The position numbers were made by a program, and so were the translations under genes. From NCBI RefSeq assembly GCF_030268885.1, contig NZ_BSSA01000001.1, positions 496,001-560,000 on the forward strand: DNA of 64,000 nucleotides. Reading direction: 5' to 3'. Positions 1 to 8,974 of the stretch are shown here, one piece after another. The notes under the pieces were generated by a model, which was not told the origin of the DNA, ran no database searches, and saw nothing but the letters and a program-made list of their open reading frames with translations. Each line of letters begins with the position of its first letter. Within the stretch, counting starts at the first letter, position 1. Source of the DNA: Kitasatospora phosalacinea (GTDB lineage Bacteria; Actinomycetota; Actinomycetes; Streptomycetales; Streptomycetaceae).

Positions 1-137
1 AGCGGCACGGTGCCGAGCAGCTGCAGGCACTCGGCCTCGCTGAGGGTCTCCACCCGGTCGTCACGGTCCATACCGCCGATGGTGCCCCGGCCCGCACCGC
101 CCCGACCAGGGCCCATGGTCCCTGAGCTGGGGCTCAT
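1..137 (-). CDS. Pyridoxamine 5'-phosphate oxidase-like protein, N-terminal part only
   Basis: Only the beginning is in the window; the gene runs off the left edge. Reading leftwards from the ATG at 71 the peptide is MDRDDRVETLSEAECLQLL followed by GTVPL, the usual opening of small flavin or F420 split-barrel proteins of actinomycetes. Two further in-frame ATGs lie upstream, at 116 and 137. The longest form adds 22 Gly/Pro-rich residues and none of the three has a convincing ribosome site, so the start is uncertain. Function beyond the fold cannot be judged from about 45 residues. It is divergent from the gene at 261. Confidence 0.55.
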   Translation of the reverse strand, partial: MSPSSGTMGPGRGGAGRGTIGGMDRDDRVETLSEAECLQLLGTVP

Positions 138-260
138 CGGGCCGATTCCGCCCCGCACCGACACCCCTCGGCGATACCTTGGCCTCCGGCGGCACCCCGA
201 GGACGGGGCGGCGGGCGGCACAGCGGGCCAGGGGCAGGACAGGCGGAGGGGGCGGTACGG

Positions 261-1097
261 GTGAGCGGCGGCATCGAACTGGTGACGATCGGCGCCGACG
301 GCGGCCCCGAACGCGGCCACGGCGGCTCCGCCCGCGCCGCCGAGGGCGCCCGCACCCTCGCCGACGCCCTCCCCGGCCGCACCTTCGACGCCGGGACCCG
401 CGGCAGCACCGTCACCAGCCCCCCGGCCGACGCCGACGCCAACACCCTCCTCACCGCCCTGCGCCAGGCCGCCCAGCGCCCCGCCCGCTGGCTCGTCGTC
501 GGCCTGGTCGGCCAGCTCGTCGCCGACCCCCGCGGCCGCCGGGTCGCCCTGGTCACCGCAGGCTCCACCCCCGACAACGCCTACCGGCGCGGCCTCGCCT
601 GGGACTGGATCACCAGCGCCATGGTGCACGGCGAACAGGAGGAGACCCTGCTGATCGTCGACGCCGTCGCCGACCGCGACACCTGGGCCGCCCTGCAACG
701 CGAGGACGGTGCGGGCGAGTTGCTCACCCACTCGCGCGTCCCGCTGTGGGGCCGGATCGGCCGCTGGAGCGCGGGCCGACGCGGCCGCGACGGCGTGCTC
801 CCCGGCGCCGAGGGCTCGTTCAGCTGGGCCCTCGGCCGCGTCCTCGAACACGGCGTGCCCGGCGCCCCCGCCGCGCTCGGGCCGCTCGACCTCCAGCCCG
901 CCGTGGAAGGACAGTTGGGCTGGGGGGAACCGGCCAACGCGGGAGAGGCCAGGCTCCTGGTCCCGCGTGACGGGGGGAGGCTCCTGATGCGGAATCGGGC
1001 TGCCGTGAGAGGAGCGCTCGCCGGATTGCCGTTTTCCGATGAACTTCTGGCAGTTCTGTGGCGAGAAAGTGCCCCAACCGATCCGCCTTCCGCGTAA
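261..1097 (+). CDS. Conserved protein of unknown function, possible caspase-like fold
   Basis: A 278-residue protein starting at GTG 261 behind a GGAGGGGGCGG ribosome site. No signal peptide or membrane segment is visible. The N-terminal half alternates hydrophobic strands with segments resembling part of the large protein at 26336: both have a Gly/Arg/His-rich opening, a stretch like TLLTALRQAAQRPARWLVV, then a GQLVADPRGRR turn. In the 26336 protein the matching part reads LLIHLGGHLITDRRG, which recalls a caspase/CHAT-type fold, but no His-Cys dyad can be assigned here. It lies just before the pilus operon but is separated from it by 141 bases, so membership of that operon is unproven. Confidence 0.8.
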   Translation: MSGGIELVTIGADGGPERGHGGSARAAEGARTLADALPGRTFDAGTRGSTVTSPPADADANTLLTALRQAAQRPARWLVVGLVGQLVADPRGRRVALVTAGSTPDNAYRRGLAWDWITSAMVHGEQEETLLIVDAVADRDTWAALQREDGAGELLTHSRVPLWGRIGRWSAGRRGRDGVLPGAEGSFSWALGRVLEHGVPGAPAALGPLDLQPAVEGQLGWGEPANAGEARLLVPRDGGRLLMRNRAAVRGALAGLPFSDELLAVLWRESAPTDPPSA

Positions 1098-1238
1098 GGT
1101 CAGGAGGCCCCGGGTGTTGCCGTGCCGGGGCGGGGTGGCGAAGAATCGACCTCCGAGCGACCTCAGAACGAACCGGGGACGGCAGACGACATCCGCGGTC
1201 CGGATCCACCACAGGTCCGGCCGCAACAAGGTGGGGCT

Positions 1239-1859
1239 ATGCGGCAGCGCTCAATTCTGGTGCGCCCTGGGGCGATTGGGATCAGCGGGTTGCTCCTGCC
1301 ATTCCTGCTGACAGCCTGCTCGGCCTCCGGCGCAGGATCCGCCGACCGACTCGGCACCCCCTCCGCCAACCTCCCCCGCCCCACCGCCACCACCACCGCG
1401 GCCCCCGCCCCGACCGGCAGCCCCGTCCCGAAGGAGGGGGCCCAGGGCCTGGAGGGGAACGGTGCCGTGACGGCCTATCAGGACTGGTGGGACGTCCAGG
1501 TCGAGGTGCTGGGCCGATCGGATTCGGACGGAGTGGAGCTGCGCCAGTACGCCACCGGGACGGCGTTCACCGACACCGCGATCTCGCTCACCCAACTGCA
1601 CGACGCCAGACTCGTCATGGTCGGCAGGCCGCGCACCTCGCCCGTGCTCAAAAGCCTCGACCTGCAGGCCAATCCGCCCACCGCGACGATCGACGACTGC
1701 CTGGACGTGTCGGACTGGCACCAGGCGGACGCCGCCACCAAGGAGATCAAGGATCCGCAACAGCGGCTGTCCCGCTTTCCGGCGACGGCCGTGCTGAAGA
1801 AATACGGAAACCGCTGGCTGATCGCCGACTTCACCCGTGAGGTGACCAAGACATGTTGA
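1239..1859 (+). CDS. Secreted lipoprotein at the head of the tad locus
   Basis: A 206-residue protein. The ATG at 1239 is chosen over upstream in-frame starts because an AAGGTGGGG ribosome site precedes it and it places a signal peptide at the N-terminus. The signal ends in a lipobox LTAC (residues about 23-26), so Cys26 should be lipid-modified and the protein held on the outer face of the membrane. A Pro/Thr-rich linker follows, then a compact domain (YQDWWDVQVEVLG ... NRWLIADFTREV) of the wall-associated stress/transport type with no recognised catalytic motif. Its stop overlaps the next gene by 7 bases, which implies translational coupling. Confidence 0.85.
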   Translation: MRQRSILVRPGAIGISGLLLPFLLTACSASGAGSADRLGTPSANLPRPTATTTAAPAPTGSPVPKEGAQGLEGNGAVTAYQDWWDVQVEVLGRSDSDGVELRQYATGTAFTDTAISLTQLHDARLVMVGRPRTSPVLKSLDLQANPPTATIDDCLDVSDWHQADAATKEIKDPQQRLSRFPATAVLKKYGNRWLIADFTREVTKTC

Positions 1860-2794
1860 ACTCCTCGTGGCGAACCGCTATTTGCGTAATGGTCGGGGCC
1901 GGATTGACGTTCGCGGTCGTCCCGTCGGCCAGCGCCGACGGCCCCGTCATCACCCCCTGCGCCGAGCGCACCATCTGCACCAGCGACCACCAGACGACCA
2001 CCGTTCCGGGCACCCCCGGCAGCACGTCAGGCGGCAGCGGGGGCGGCGGCAGTGCGGCCTGCACCTGGCAGGGACGCGAGGTGCCGTGCTGGATCGACAA
2101 CCGCGGCGCCTTCTCGGCCGGTTGCTACTACATCGAGGCGTCCCCGCAGCCCCTGGCCACCGAGACCGTGTGGGGCACGCACACCTCCAAGGACGGCAAG
2201 ATCTACGACAAGTCGTGCATCCTGGACGACGGTTTCGTACCGGCGGGGCAGGTCTTCCTGGCCCAGCCCGTCGCCGCCCGGCCGCCCAAGTCGCCCCGCG
2301 AGGTCGCCCGGGACGCCCTGACCACGATCACCGTCGGCGAACCCGTCCTGCACGCGGCCCCGGCCGACAACGCCGTGGTCGGCTCGCCGGTGTGGCTGTG
2401 GATCGAACCGGACAAGAACGTCACCGGCCCGCTCAGCAGCCCTCCGCTCCACGAGGACGACGGGGGCCCCACGGTCATCACCACGATCACCCTCAAGCAG
2501 GTCCACTGGACGGTGGACGACGGACCGAACCCGAACGCCCCCTTCCAGGAGTTCATCTGCCAGGACGGCGGAACGGTGTTCAGCAGGACCGGCACGCCGA
2601 CCTGCAGCCACCTGTTCACCCAGAGTTCGGCCCGGATGAAGGACAAGGCGTACAGCCTCTCCGTGCGGTTCGAGTGGCAGGTGACCGCCAGGACGATCGA
2701 CAACGTCCCGATCGACACGACCGGCTTCCGCTGGACGACCACCGGAAGCCAGGTGCTGCGCGTCCCGGTCAACGAGGTGCAGGTGCTGAACTGA
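1853..2794 (+). CDS. Secreted conserved protein, tad-locus accessory
   Basis: A 313-residue exported protein: signal peptide with cleavage near SASA-DG (residue about 29), a short Gly/Ser linker, then a mature domain with several cysteines (for example CTWQGREVPCW) that could form disulfides. No ATP-binding motif or known enzyme signature is visible. The start codon lies inside the end of the lipoprotein gene. This pair lies immediately before pilus assembly genes, so a role at the cell surface in pilus assembly or anchoring is an inference from position only. Confidence 0.8.
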   Translation: MLNSSWRTAICVMVGAGLTFAVVPSASADGPVITPCAERTICTSDHQTTTVPGTPGSTSGGSGGGGSAACTWQGREVPCWIDNRGAFSAGCYYIEASPQPLATETVWGTHTSKDGKIYDKSCILDDGFVPAGQVFLAQPVAARPPKSPREVARDALTTITVGEPVLHAAPADNAVVGSPVWLWIEPDKNVTGPLSSPPLHEDDGGPTVITTITLKQVHWTVDDGPNPNAPFQEFICQDGGTVFSRTGTPTCSHLFTQSSARMKDKAYSLSVRFEWQVTARTIDNVPIDTTGFRWTTTGSQVLRVPVNEVQVLN

Positions 2795-2873
2795 CCTGTC
2801 AGGGGGGCCGGGTGGCCCGGAGTTCGACGTACCGTCACGAGTGAGAGGCCGCAGAGCGGTGGAGAACCGAAGC

Positions 2874-3500
2874 ATGCCGACCCCGCCGCGCCGACTCGGT
2901 GCGCGGCGGCGGCGACCTGCCGTGCTGGCGATGGCGGCGGCGCTGATCGCGGCGGGGGGACTGGGCGGGGCGGCGCTGTACAACAGCAGCGGGCAGCGGA
3001 TCGCGGTGCTCGCGCTGGCCCGGGACGTGCCGATGGGGCAGGTGATCACTTCGGACGACCTGGTGGTGGCGCACATCGCGGGGGACCCGGCGCTGCACCC
3101 GCTGGACGCGCAGGACCTGCAGGGGACGGTCGGGCTGCGGGCCACCACGGACCTGAAGCGGGGGGCGCTGCTGGTCAGGTCGGACCTGACCAGCGACCCG
3201 GCGACGCAGCCGGGGCAGCAGATCGTCGGCATCTCGGCGAAGCGCTCCCAGCTGCCCGCGACCCGGCTGCAGCCGGGCCTGCAGATCCTGATCGTCAACA
3301 CGCCCGACGGCGGGAGCGGCACCACGCGCACGCCGGAGACGATGACCGCCGTGGTCGCCGCGGTCGGCAAGCCGGACACCGACGGCAGCACCGTGATAGA
3401 CGTCGCGGTCGGCCCCTCCAACGGGCCGCAGCTCGCGCTGTGGGTGGCGGGCGGCAAGTTCCAGGTGATCCTGGCGCCCCGAACCGCCGGGGGGTCCTGA
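2874..3500 (+). CDS. CpaB-like SAF-domain protein (Flp pilus assembly)
   Basis: A 208-residue protein. The ATG at 2874 has a GGAGAA ribosome site 8 bases upstream and is preferred over the in-frame start at 2841. It has a basic N-terminus, one membrane helix (about residues 18-38, AVLAMAAALIAAGGLGGAAL), then a SAF domain beginning VLALARDVPMGQVITSDDL, the typical RcpC/CpaB substrate-binding fold. In Gram-negative tad systems CpaB works with the secretin; here there is no outer membrane, so a cell-wall-side role in guiding the pilus is more likely. Its TGA overlaps the ATG of the next gene (TGATG). Confidence 0.85.
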   Translation: MPTPPRRLGARRRRPAVLAMAAALIAAGGLGGAALYNSSGQRIAVLALARDVPMGQVITSDDLVVAHIAGDPALHPLDAQDLQGTVGLRATTDLKRGALLVRSDLTSDPATQPGQQIVGISAKRSQLPATRLQPGLQILIVNTPDGGSGTTRTPETMTAVVAAVGKPDTDGSTVIDVAVGPSNGPQLALWVAGGKFQVILAPRTAGGS

Positions 3501-4684
3501 TGACGGTGGTGGCCGTGCTCGGCGGGCCGGGCGCGCCGGGGGCCACCAGCAGTGCGCTCGCGCTGCTGCTGTCCTGGCCGCTGGGCCCCGGCCGCCGGGT
3601 GCTGCTGGTCGAGTGCGACCCGGACGGTGGGGCGGTGCTGGCCGGGGCGCTGGAGGGCCGGGTCGAGGCCGTGTACGGGCTGCGCAACCTGGCCGTCGCC
3701 GATCGGCGCGGGCTGCTCGTCGAGACGCTGTGGGAGCAGCTGCTCGACGTCTCCCCGCAGGGCACCGGCGACCGCCTGCTGCTGCCCGGCCTCACCGACC
3801 CCGCCCAGGCCCCCGGCCTCGTCTACACCTGGGAGCCCCTCGTCGAGGCGCTGCACGCGCTCGAACCGCAGGGCTACGACGTGCTGCTCGACCTCGGGCG
3901 CTCCGGCGCGAGCGGGCCGATGGCGGTGCTGCCGCGGCGGGCCGACGTGGTGGCCGCGACCGTCCGCACCACCCTGCGCGGGCTGTCCGCCGCCCGGCCC
4001 CGGATCGCCGCGCTGCGCGAGGACCTCGACACCCACGGCACCGGCTCGGACGGCCTCGGGCTGCTGCTGGTCACCGAGGGCCCCTACCCGGAGAACGAGG
4101 TCTCCCGGCAGTTCCGGCTCCCCGTGCTGGGGGCGCTCGCCCACGCGCCGCGCACCGCCCGGGTGCTCTCCGACGGCGGCGACACCGCCGACCGGCGGTT
4201 CGTCCGCTCCGAGCTGATGCGCACCGTGCGCACCGCCGCGGACCGGATCCAGGACCTCGCCGCCACCCGCCGCCGACGCCTCGCCGGCCCGCAGCAGCAC
4301 CAGCAGCCGCCGCGGCAGCAGCAGTTGCCGCCGCAGGTGCAGCCGGTGCCGCAGGTGCAGCCGGTGCCGCAGGTGCAGGCCCCGCAGCCGGTGCCGCCGT
4401 TCGTGGCGGGGCCGGTGAACGGGCAGCCGTACCAGCAGCCGCAGCAGCAGCCGCAGCCGTACCAGCAGCCGCAGCAGTTCCAGCCGCAGCCGCAGGGGCC
4501 GGTCGGGGGCGGGCAGTTCACGGGGGAGTGGCCGGTCCGGACCGAGGCGCCGCAGATCTCGTACGCCGCGCCCGCGCCGTACATAGCGCCGCCCGCGGTG
4601 CCGCAGCCGCCGGTGCCCGCGCCGTTCCCGGGGCAGACGGGGGCGGAAGGGCCGGACGGAGAGGAGGGGTGGCGTGCGCGCTAG
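3500..4684 (+). CDS. CpaE/TadZ-like ParA-superfamily protein with degenerate P-loop
   Basis: A 394-residue protein. Residues 1-240 have a ParA/MinD-like layout: VVAVLGGPGAPGATSSA where the deviant Walker A loop should be, VLLVECDPDGG for A', and YDVLLDLGRSG for Walker B. The Walker A lysines (KGGxGKT) are absent, so ATP hydrolysis is doubtful. In known tad systems TadZ/CpaE localises the machinery to the pole. Residues about 260-394 are a Pro/Gln-rich tail built from short repeats such as PQVQPV and YQQPQQ, probably unstructured. It overlaps the following TadA gene by 11 bases. Confidence 0.85.
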   Translation: MTVVAVLGGPGAPGATSSALALLLSWPLGPGRRVLLVECDPDGGAVLAGALEGRVEAVYGLRNLAVADRRGLLVETLWEQLLDVSPQGTGDRLLLPGLTDPAQAPGLVYTWEPLVEALHALEPQGYDVLLDLGRSGASGPMAVLPRRADVVAATVRTTLRGLSAARPRIAALREDLDTHGTGSDGLGLLLVTEGPYPENEVSRQFRLPVLGALAHAPRTARVLSDGGDTADRRFVRSELMRTVRTAADRIQDLAATRRRRLAGPQQHQQPPRQQQLPPQVQPVPQVQPVPQVQAPQPVPPFVAGPVNGQPYQQPQQQPQPYQQPQQFQPQPQGPVGGGQFTGEWPVRTEAPQISYAAPAPYIAPPAVPQPPVPAPFPGQTGAEGPDGEEGWRAR

Positions 4685-6263
4685 TCCGTACCAGGGGCCG
4701 GTGCCGCCGCAGCAGCCGGTGAACGGCCAGGTGGCGTACGGGGGTTCGGCCGACGCGGCCGGGCTGCCGTGGGGGAACCCACCCGTGCAGCCGCAGCCGC
4801 AGGTGCCGACCGGGCCGGTCGGCCAGGCGGCGTCCGCGGCGGCGTCGGCGGTGCCCGCGCTCTCGCCGGCGGGGGCGCGTCCGGCGGTGGACACCAAGGT
4901 GGCGAGGGAGTTGAAGCGGCAGGTCGCGGCGGAGCTGCACCAGCAGCTGTCGCGGCTGTCGCAGGCGTCCGGGAGCGAGGCGGACCGGGCGACCCGGCGG
5001 CAGCGCGGGCGGGCGCTGATCGAGGAGGCGGTGGCCCGCTGGTCGGACGCGTACGCGCAGACCCACGGCATCCCGCCGACCCGGGAGCAGGACCGGGTGC
5101 TCGCCGAGGCGGTGTACGACCTGCTGTTCCGGGCCGGACGGCTGCAGCCGTACCTGGACGACCCGGAGATCGAGAACATCCTGATCAACGGGTGCGACGA
5201 CGTGTGGGTCTCGCGGGTGCACCAGCCGCTGCGGCAGGTCCCGCCGGTGGCCGACAGCGACGAGGAACTGGTCGAGCTGCTGCAGGACCTGGCCCGCCAG
5301 CACGGCGGCAGCGAGCGCAGCCTGTCGACGGCCAGCCCGATGCTGGCGCTGCGCCTGGAGGGCGGGATGCGCCTGCAGGCGATGACCGAGGTGACGCCCC
5401 GCCCGTACGTGGCGATCCGCCGCCACCGGGTGGCCAGTGCGACGCTCAGCGACCTCGTCCAGCTCGGCACCGTGGACACCACCCTGGCGGCGTTCCTGGC
5501 GTCCGCGATCCGGGCCCGGAAGAACGTGATGATCACCGGGACGCAGGGCGTCGGCAAGACCAGCCTGCTGCGCGCGATGGCCGCCGAGATCCCGCCGGAC
5601 GAGCGGGTCGGCACCCTGGAGTCCGAGTTCGAGCTGTGGCTGCACACCCTGGGCCACCTGCGGCAGGTCGTCCCGATGGAGGCCCGCGAGGGCAACGGCG
5701 AACGCGTGGACGGCCGCCTGGCGGGCGAGTTGACGATCGGCGAGCTGATCCCGGCGGCGCTGCGGATGACGCTGTCGCGGATCATCGTCGGCGAGGTCCG
5801 CTCCGCCGAGGTGGTGCCGATGCTGCGGGTGATGACCAACGGCGAGGGCGGCTCGATGTGCACTCTGCACGCCCGCGGCCCGCACATGGTGGTCGACCGG
5901 ATCGCCGAACTCTGCCTGGAGTACGGCGCCCACATGACCGACACCCTCGCCTACCGGCTCACCGCCAACGCCGTCGACTTCATCGTGCACGTCACCATGG
6001 TCGACGAGACCGCGGTCGGCGGCCGCCGCCACCGCTTCGTCTCGCACGTGCTGGAGGTGGCCGGCCTCGGCGAGTCCGGCCGCCCCGCGCTGAACACCGT
6101 CTTCGGGCCGCGCCCGGAGATCGGCGAGGTCCGGGCCGTGCCGCTCACCCCGCCGCACTGCCTGGACGACCTGCGCCGCGCCGGGTTCGACGCCGGGCTG
6201 CTCGGCTCGCCGTACGGGACGTGGGGCGCGCCGCTGGCGCTGCGGATCGGGGGGACGCGCTGA
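4674..6263 (+). CDS. tadA: TadA/CpaF family pilus assembly ATPase
   Basis: A 529-residue type II/IV secretion ATPase that powers Flp pilus assembly at the inner face of the membrane. It starts at GTG 4674 with a GAGGAGG site inside the end of the preceding gene. The first 65 residues are Pro/Gln-rich, then comes the N-terminal domain, followed by Walker A ITGTQGVGKTS (about 287-297), Walker B RIIVGEVR (about 368-375) and the His-box region MCTLHARGP. All ATPase motifs are intact. The stop overlaps the next ATG as TGATG, so it is tightly coupled to tadB. Confidence 0.93.
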   Translation: MRASPYQGPVPPQQPVNGQVAYGGSADAAGLPWGNPPVQPQPQVPTGPVGQAASAAASAVPALSPAGARPAVDTKVARELKRQVAAELHQQLSRLSQASGSEADRATRRQRGRALIEEAVARWSDAYAQTHGIPPTREQDRVLAEAVYDLLFRAGRLQPYLDDPEIENILINGCDDVWVSRVHQPLRQVPPVADSDEELVELLQDLARQHGGSERSLSTASPMLALRLEGGMRLQAMTEVTPRPYVAIRRHRVASATLSDLVQLGTVDTTLAAFLASAIRARKNVMITGTQGVGKTSLLRAMAAEIPPDERVGTLESEFELWLHTLGHLRQVVPMEAREGNGERVDGRLAGELTIGELIPAALRMTLSRIIVGEVRSAEVVPMLRVMTNGEGGSMCTLHARGPHMVVDRIAELCLEYGAHMTDTLAYRLTANAVDFIVHVTMVDETAVGGRRHRFVSHVLEVAGLGESGRPALNTVFGPRPEIGEVRAVPLTPPHCLDDLRRAGFDAGLLGSPYGTWGAPLALRIGGTR

Positions 6264-7264
6264 TGCTGCTGTACGTGCTGTGCGGACTGGCGGTGACCGG
6301 CGGGCTGGTCGCGCTGGTGGTCGGCCTGGTCGGACGCCCGGTGGACGAGGAGGAGCACGACAACCCGCTGGAGGGCCGGCTGCACACCCTCTGGTACGGC
6401 GCGCCCGGCACCGCCTCGCCCGGAATGGCCCGGCTGCGCCGGATCCAGCTGGTGCTGGCCCTGCTCGGCGCCCCCGGCGGCTGGCTGTTCACCGGCATCC
6501 CGCTGGTCGGACTGCTCGTCCCGGCCGCGGTGTTCGGCCTGCCCTGGCTGTTCGACGCGACCCGCTCCGACACCCGCCGGATCGAACGCCTGGAGGCGCT
6601 CGCCGAGTGGACCCAGCGCCTGGCCGACGTGCTGCTGCTCGGCGTCGGCCTGAACCAGGCGATCATGACCAGTCGACGCACCGCGCCCGCCGCCCTGGAG
6701 ACCGAGATCACCGACCTGGCCGCCCGCCTGCAGGCCCGCTGGCGGCCCGAGGACGCGCTGCGCGCCTTCGGCGACCAGCTCGCCGACTCCACCGCCGACA
6801 AGGTGCTCGCCGCCCTCGTCCTGCGCGCCGGGGACAGCGGCCCCGGCCTGGCCCGGGCGCTCGCCGACATGGCCGACTCGGTGCGCGAGGAGGTCCGGCA
6901 GCGGCGCGCCATCGAGGCGGACCGCGCCAAGCACCGCACCACGATCCGCTGGATGGTCGGCATCATCCTGCTGGTCATCGTCATCGGCGGGTTCAACTCG
7001 CACTACACCGAGCCCTACACCACCGTCACCGGCCAACTGGTGCTCGCCGTCGTCGCGTTGGCGTTCGTCGCGGTGATCGCCTGGATGCGCTCGCTGGCCC
7101 GGCACACCCCGCTGCCCCGGGTCCTGGAGCCCGACCGCCGCTCCAGGACCGGCCGCCTGCCCGGCCGGAGGACCGAGGACGGGGCATCCGCCGCGTCCGA
7201 GGCGTCCGGCCCGTCCGGGGCCTCCGGCGGCGACGGCGAACCACTCCTGAAGGAGGCCAGGTGA
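6263..7264 (+). CDS. tadB: TadB-type inner-membrane platform protein
   Basis: A 333-residue T2SSF-family membrane protein. Hydrophobic segments occur at about residues 1-22, 75-100, 230-250 and 262-282, with the cytoplasmic T2SSF helix bundle between (ERLEALAEWTQRLADVLLLGVGLNQAI ..., split here at W). The C-terminus is a Ser/Ala/Gly-rich tail. TadB and TadC form the membrane platform on which TadA acts. The gene begins in the stop of tadA and ends in a GTGA overlap with tadC. Confidence 0.9.
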   Translation: MLLYVLCGLAVTGGLVALVVGLVGRPVDEEEHDNPLEGRLHTLWYGAPGTASPGMARLRRIQLVLALLGAPGGWLFTGIPLVGLLVPAAVFGLPWLFDATRSDTRRIERLEALAEWTQRLADVLLLGVGLNQAIMTSRRTAPAALETEITDLAARLQARWRPEDALRAFGDQLADSTADKVLAALVLRAGDSGPGLARALADMADSVREEVRQRRAIEADRAKHRTTIRWMVGIILLVIVIGGFNSHYTEPYTTVTGQLVLAVVALAFVAVIAWMRSLARHTPLPRVLEPDRRSRTGRLPGRRTEDGASAASEASGPSGASGGDGEPLLKEAR

Positions 7265-8148
7265 TCTCCCCCTGGGCGGTCCTCGCCGGAGCCGCCGCGG
7301 CCGGCGGCGTGGCCCTGCTGCTGGCCGAACTCCGGCCCGCACCACCGGACCTGGGCCAGGCCCTGGACCGGCTGCACCGCGTCCCCGAACCCCGCCGGGC
7401 CGAGGACGAGGACCTCGCGCTGCCCTGGTACGACCGGGTCGGCGAGGGCTCCGCCCGGCTGCCCGGGGTGCGCATCCCGAGCCGCGAACTCGCCCTGATC
7501 GGCCGCAGCCCGGCCCGCTTCATGGCGCACAAACTGCTGTTCGCCGCCCTCGGGTTCGCGCTGCCCGGCTACCTGACGGTGATGGCCGCCGTGATCGGCG
7601 ACGGCCTCCCGATCGCCGTCCCGCTGCTGGTCGGGCCGCTGCTCGCCGGGCTGCTCTGGTTCGTCCCCGACGGCATCGTCGCGGGCGAGGCCAAGGAGGC
7701 CCGCACCGAGTACCTGCACGGCATCGCCGCGTACCTGGAACTCGTCGCGCTGGAGCGGGCCGCCGACTGCGGGCCCGCCGAGGCGCTGCGCCGCGCCGCC
7801 TCGGTCGGGCGCGGCACCGTGTTCCGGCGGATCCGCGACGCGCTGGAGCGGGCCGCCACCGACCGGCTCCCGCCCTGGGACGGACTCGACGCGCTCGCCC
7901 GGGAGTTGGGCCTCACCCCGCTCCAGGACGTCGCCGACATCATGCGGATCTCCGGCGTCGACGGCGCGGCCGTCTACGACACCCTCCGGGCCCGCGCCAA
8001 GAGCCTGCGCGGCGAACTGCTCTCCGAGGAGCTCGCCAAGGCCAACACCGACAGCGAACGGATGGTCGCCCCCGGCTCCGCCCTGACCCTGCTGATGACC
8101 GTCCTGATCGCCTTCCCCGCGGTCTACCAGATGCTCAACACCTCCTGA
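7261..8148 (+). CDS. tadC: TadC-type inner-membrane platform protein
   Basis: A 295-residue second T2SSF protein. It starts at GTG 7261, which overlaps the tadB stop, with an AAGGAGG site inside tadB. It has an N-terminal membrane segment, a central hydrophobic pair (about 97-140), the amphipathic F-domain helices (LELVALERAADCGPAEALRR) and a C-terminal helix ending VLIAFPAVYQML. It should partner TadB. A gap of 119 bases separates it from the pilin gene, the only real gap inside the operon, so a separate pilin promoter is possible. Confidence 0.9.
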   Translation: MISPWAVLAGAAAAGGVALLLAELRPAPPDLGQALDRLHRVPEPRRAEDEDLALPWYDRVGEGSARLPGVRIPSRELALIGRSPARFMAHKLLFAALGFALPGYLTVMAAVIGDGLPIAVPLLVGPLLAGLLWFVPDGIVAGEAKEARTEYLHGIAAYLELVALERAADCGPAEALRRAASVGRGTVFRRIRDALERAATDRLPPWDGLDALARELGLTPLQDVADIMRISGVDGAAVYDTLRARAKSLRGELLSEELAKANTDSERMVAPGSALTLLMTVLIAFPAVYQMLNTS

Positions 8149-8267
8149 CCACAGCCGAATCCGACCCCCTCCGACCGAGCAGCTAAGGAACAGCGCCACC
8201 CGCCCCGCGCGGCACCCCGCACCCCCGCACCACCAGCCCCTCCCGTCGAAGTCCTGGAGACCACACC

Positions 8268-8531
8268 ATGACCCGGATCCGCACCGTGGCGACCGCCCTG
8301 CGGCCGCTGCTCCCGTTCCATCTCGTCCGACCCGCCCTCGAGTACCGCCTCGTCAAGCTGCGCGCCGCCCGCGAGTCGGGCGACCGCGGCGCGATCAGCA
8401 TCGAACTCGCCCTCGCCGTCATCGTGCTGGTCGCCATCGCCGGGACGGTCGTCTACGCGATCACCCAGCTCGGCAACAAGGTCCAGGGCAACATCCAGAA
8501 GGACGTCCCCGCCGGCGGCACCGCGCCGTGA
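8268..8531 (+). CDS. Flp-type pilin precursor
   Basis: An 87-residue prepilin. After a basic leader of about 38 residues it has DRG-AISIE followed by a hydrophobic stretch LALAVIVLVAIAGTVVYAI. The Gly before the cut and Glu at +5 are the hallmark of class III (Flp/type IVb) prepilins, so a prepilin peptidase should cleave after that Gly and leave a mature pilin of about 45 residues. No prepilin peptidase gene is in the window, so processing depends on a gene elsewhere. The start is ATG 8268 after TGGAGACCACACC. It is translationally coupled to the next gene by GTGA. Confidence 0.88.
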   Translation: MTRIRTVATALRPLLPFHLVRPALEYRLVKLRAARESGDRGAISIELALAVIVLVAIAGTVVYAITQLGNKVQGNIQKDVPAGGTAP

Positions 8532-8974
8532 CCCGCCGCCCGCACCGGCCCGCCACCCGGCCCGCACCGGCCGGGTGGCTCGCGCGTGCCCGCAGCTCCG
8601 ACCGGGGCGCGATGGCGATCAGCCTCGCCATCGTGTTCCCGGCCGTGCTCTTCGTGATCCTCCTGGTGGTGCAGGCCGGCCTGTGGTGGTACGCCGAACA
8701 GGCCGCGCTGGCCGCCGCCCGGGAGGGCGTGGAAGCCGGACGGATCAACGGCGCGCCGCCCGGTGCGGGTGAGGAACGGGCCACCGAGTTCGTCCGGCGG
8801 CTCGGTGACGTGGTCGAACTGGGCGCGCCGCCGCGGCAGACCGGCAACGACCCCGACCTGTACCAACTGACCGTCACCGTGCAGCCGCTCACCCTGTTCC
8901 CGTTCGCGGACGTGGCGATCAGCAAGACCGCCACCGCACCCCGGGAGAAGTTCGTCCCGCCGGTGGCGCCGTGA
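8528..8974 (+). CDS. TadE-like pseudopilin
   Basis: A 148-residue protein with the same DRG-AMAIS processing region and a single hydrophobic helix (LAIVFPAVLFVILLVVQAGLW, given here as LAIVFPAVLFVI then LLVVQAGLW). An extracytoplasmic domain carrying AALAAAREGVEAGR, typical of TadE, follows. Position +5 is Ser in place of Glu, so processing could be weaker than for the major pilin. It starts with GTG overlapping the pilin stop and ends overlapping the next GTG. It is likely a minor pilin that initiates or caps the fibre. Confidence 0.85.
   Translation: MTRRPHRPATRPAPAGWLARARSSDRGAMAISLAIVFPAVLFVILLVVQAGLWWYAEQAALAAAREGVEAGRINGAPPGAGEERATEFVRRLGDVVELGAPPRQTGNDPDLYQLTVTVQPLTLFPFADVAISKTATAPREKFVPPVAP

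Noticed and set aside
2027..5944. Very long minus-strand open frame (about 1300 codons) across the pilus genes
   Set aside because: It is antisense to clear tad genes with intact motifs, and is a by-product of high third-position GC.
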